Under the pieces are notes generated by a model that was not told the origin of the DNA, searched no databases, and was given only the letters and a program-made list of their open reading frames with translations. Positions 5,693 to 7,195 of a stretch of DNA of 7,195 bases are shown piece after piece. The stretch is from RGIG4694 sp964501705 (GTDB lineage: Bacteria > Bacillota > Clostridia > Oscillospirales > Ruminococcaceae): contig CAZCUQ010000091.1 in assembly GCA_964501705.1 (NCBI GenBank), forward strand, positions 1 to 7,195, in the 5' to 3' direction. Positions within the stretch are counted from its first letter, which is position 1. The number at the start of each line of letters is the position of its first letter. The position numbers and the translations under genes are program-made.

Positions 5693-7195
5693 CAGCCCTC
5701 ACCGCCTTCCGTAGTAGATTCATCCTCTTCGGACGCGCGTCCGCCGTTAAGATTTTCCTCAATGACGGAACTCTTCAGCAGACCCGTAATTTCAAATTTA
5801 TAGGGAGTAATTTCAAGGAGTCTTTCATATTCGGATGTGTCGTCGTCCGTGCCTTCTTCTTCGATAACCTCGCCCTCAAACGTCAATTCATCGTTGTTAA
5901 GGTCATAGCCGTAGTAAGTGAGATTATCGAAAAGATCAAGACCGCTGAGACCCTCGGCAACGTTTGCGGGTATCGTGGGTTCATCGCAGTAACCTGTCAT
6001 CGTATACATTCCATCCTGGTATGCGAATTCGAGAGCGACGCAGCCCGCGTCCCCATATACATTTTCAACGTTTATAAAGTCTTCTGATTTGAGCACGGGG
6101 AGGGAATCATAGTTATCCTTGGCTGATGTGAGCATATCCTTGAATCCGCCGAGCTTTTGGATCTTCTGCTCGGTAAGATCCACCTCGGCAAGCTTTTCCT
6201 GAACATCAGCGCTTGCTATATAGTTGTTGATGTCATCTATTTTTTTCTGAGTATTGGAGATACCTATACCTATGGCTATACAAGCGATAGCGATAACAGC
6301 CGCCGCGGCGCCCGCCGAGACAGCGACAGCCAGCGCAAACGAAGCTCCGACATCGGTCTTTCCGACGGTAGCGTCGGTTTCGAGAAGATTGATTCTTTCG
6401 CTTTCCTTATTGGACTTAAACATAGCGCCGATAGCGTTTGCGTAAGCTTGGAATTCAAAATTCTCATAACCGCCAATGTTGTTGGGAACGCCCAGAAGAC
6501 TTGTGGTGATATCCATATTTTCAAGGGAGTTCGTAAGTCTTATGTAATCTGTGGTATCGCCGTAAAAGACAACATTCTGGATAGGATTCTGGGGATCTCT
6601 GTTTTTCTGGAACTGGAACATTCTGTAAATGTTCTCATTGACCGCCTCGAAGATATAGTCCTCGGAATTGTCGTAGTCAACAGGGTCGATAGACGCAAAG
6701 CGCGAGAATGTGAGCTGATTTTTCTCATACAGATTAAGGCTGATGAACGTCGGGTCGATCTGAACCGCGAGCATCGGCATTTTAGCGCTTGCTTTCTTGT
6801 CGGAGAGGATGATTCTGGAGATGGCGTTACAGGATACCATAACCGATTTAAGTTGGATATCAAGCATTCTGAAGACGCCTCTGAAGCATTCAACGACTTC
6901 GGAGGGGCAGGCTGTAGCGAGTATTTTAAGAGCCTGAACGCCTTCCTCCGTAACCTCGCCCGCGATGGAGTAGGAGATGGAATACTCATCCGCGATACCC
7001 ATCGTATGCTGCATCTGGTTAGTAACCATAGTAAGCAGCTGCGTGCCTTTAGCCTTGGGGATATGAAGCTCCTTGAAGATAACCAGATTGGAGGAGATGC
7101 TGACAACAGCTTCTTTTTCCGTCATCTTGGATTTTTTAAGTTCTTCGCTTATAAGGGTAGCCATTTCGGGAATTTTCTTTATATGACCGTTTACG
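5692..7195 (-). CDS. pilM: PilM-like protein fused to a PilN-like domain (5' end outside window)
   Basis: The frame is open to the window edge. The residues before the Met at 7164 (VNGHIKKIPE) fit the PilM family, so that Met is internal and about 40-60 N-terminal residues are missing, including the first phosphate loop. Counting from that Met, residues 1-250 follow PilM, an actin-like cytoplasmic protein: VVSISSNLVIFKELHIP (20-36), the second phosphate region (133-146) and a C-terminal AYANAIGAMFK (240-250). Residues 258-261 read INLL, the motif with which PilN normally begins and which binds PilM. It is followed by a membrane helix (about 274-303), a coiled coil (304-350) and a PilN-like extracytoplasmic domain to about 465, then an acidic, Gly-rich tail. 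So PilM and PilN appear to be one polypeptide. No separate pilN exists between it and the pilO-like gene. The DxG motif of the second phosphate loop is replaced by QID, so nucleotide binding may be altered. The PilM part is confident, the PilN part quite likely. Confidence 0.83.
   Translation of the reverse strand, partial: VNGHIKKIPEMATLISEELKKSKMTEKEAVVSISSNLVIFKELHIPKAKGTQLLTMVTNQMQHTMGIADEYSISYSIAGEVTEEGVQALKILATACPSEVVECFRGVFRMLDIQLKSVMVSCNAISRIILSDKKASAKMPMLAVQIDPTFISLNLYEKNQLTFSRFASIDPVDYDNSEDYIFEAVNENIYRMFQFQKNRDPQNPIQNVVFYGDTTDYIRLTNSLENMDITTSLLGVPNNIGGYENFEFQAYANAIGAMFKSNKESERINLLETDATVGKTDVGASFALAVAVSAGAAAAVIAIACIAIGIGISNTQKKIDDINNYIASADVQEKLAEVDLTEQKIQKLGGFKDMLTSAKDNYDSLPVLKSEDFINVENVYGDAGCVALEFAYQDGMYTMTGYCDEPTIPANVAEGLSGLDLFDNLTYYGYDLNNDELTFEGEVIEEEGTDDDTSEYERLLEITPYKFEITGLLKSSVIEENLNGGRASEEDESTTEGGEG

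Noticed and set aside
5674..6087. 137-residue open frame on the + strand at the pilO/pilM junction
   Set aside because: It is antisense to both genes, has no ribosome-binding site and no family pattern.
7162..7164. Met at 7164 as the true start of the PilM-like gene
   Set aside because: The frame stays open to the window edge, the upstream residues match the family pattern, there is no ribosome-binding site, and the first phosphate loop would be missing.

Overview
The window holds part of a type IV pilus (T4P) locus, most likely from a Gram-positive anaerobe of the Clostridia. The GC content is moderate, the ribosome-binding sites are strong and G-rich, the proteins are acidic and Asn/Ser/Asp-rich, and no outer-membrane secretin/PilP-type gene is visible. 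A Ruminococcus/Oscillospiraceae-like host would fit, since cellulolytic ruminococci are known to use Pil-type proteins in adhesion, but the sequence does not prove the taxon.

Layout. On the + strand, positions 3-407 are the C-terminal part of a prepilin peptidase (A24/PilD family, GxGD motif) whose start lies before the window. It ends at a good intrinsic terminator (431-462). Everything else is on the - strand and forms one convergent, operon-like series, read from right to left: a PilM-like protein with a fused PilN-like C-terminal half (5692-7195, 5' end outside the window); a PilO-like membrane protein (4952-5692); a 120-nt gap; a very large PilX/GspK-type minor pilin or tip protein of 959 residues (1952-4831); a small PilV/GspI-like prepilin (1465-1938); and a PilW/GspJ-like prepilin of 328 residues (474-1460). 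The last three genes are 13 and 4 nt apart and share the same Shine-Dalgarno spacing.

How the parts fit. PilM-N and PilO would form the inner-membrane alignment platform that connects the cytoplasmic assembly motors to the growing pilus. The three prepilin-like proteins look like a minor-pilin initiation or tip complex. The two smaller ones have the canonical GFTLIE processing site with Glu5. The large one has a PilX-type start without Glu5, as in the GspK/PilX class that caps the tip. The prepilin peptidase would process them. No major pilin, PilB/PilT ATPase or PilC platform gene is in the window; these are expected nearby.

The most interesting points are the PilM-PilN fusion with eroded nucleotide-binding motifs, and the roughly 100-kDa PilX-like protein, which carries internal beta-helix-like repeats and is a candidate tip adhesin.
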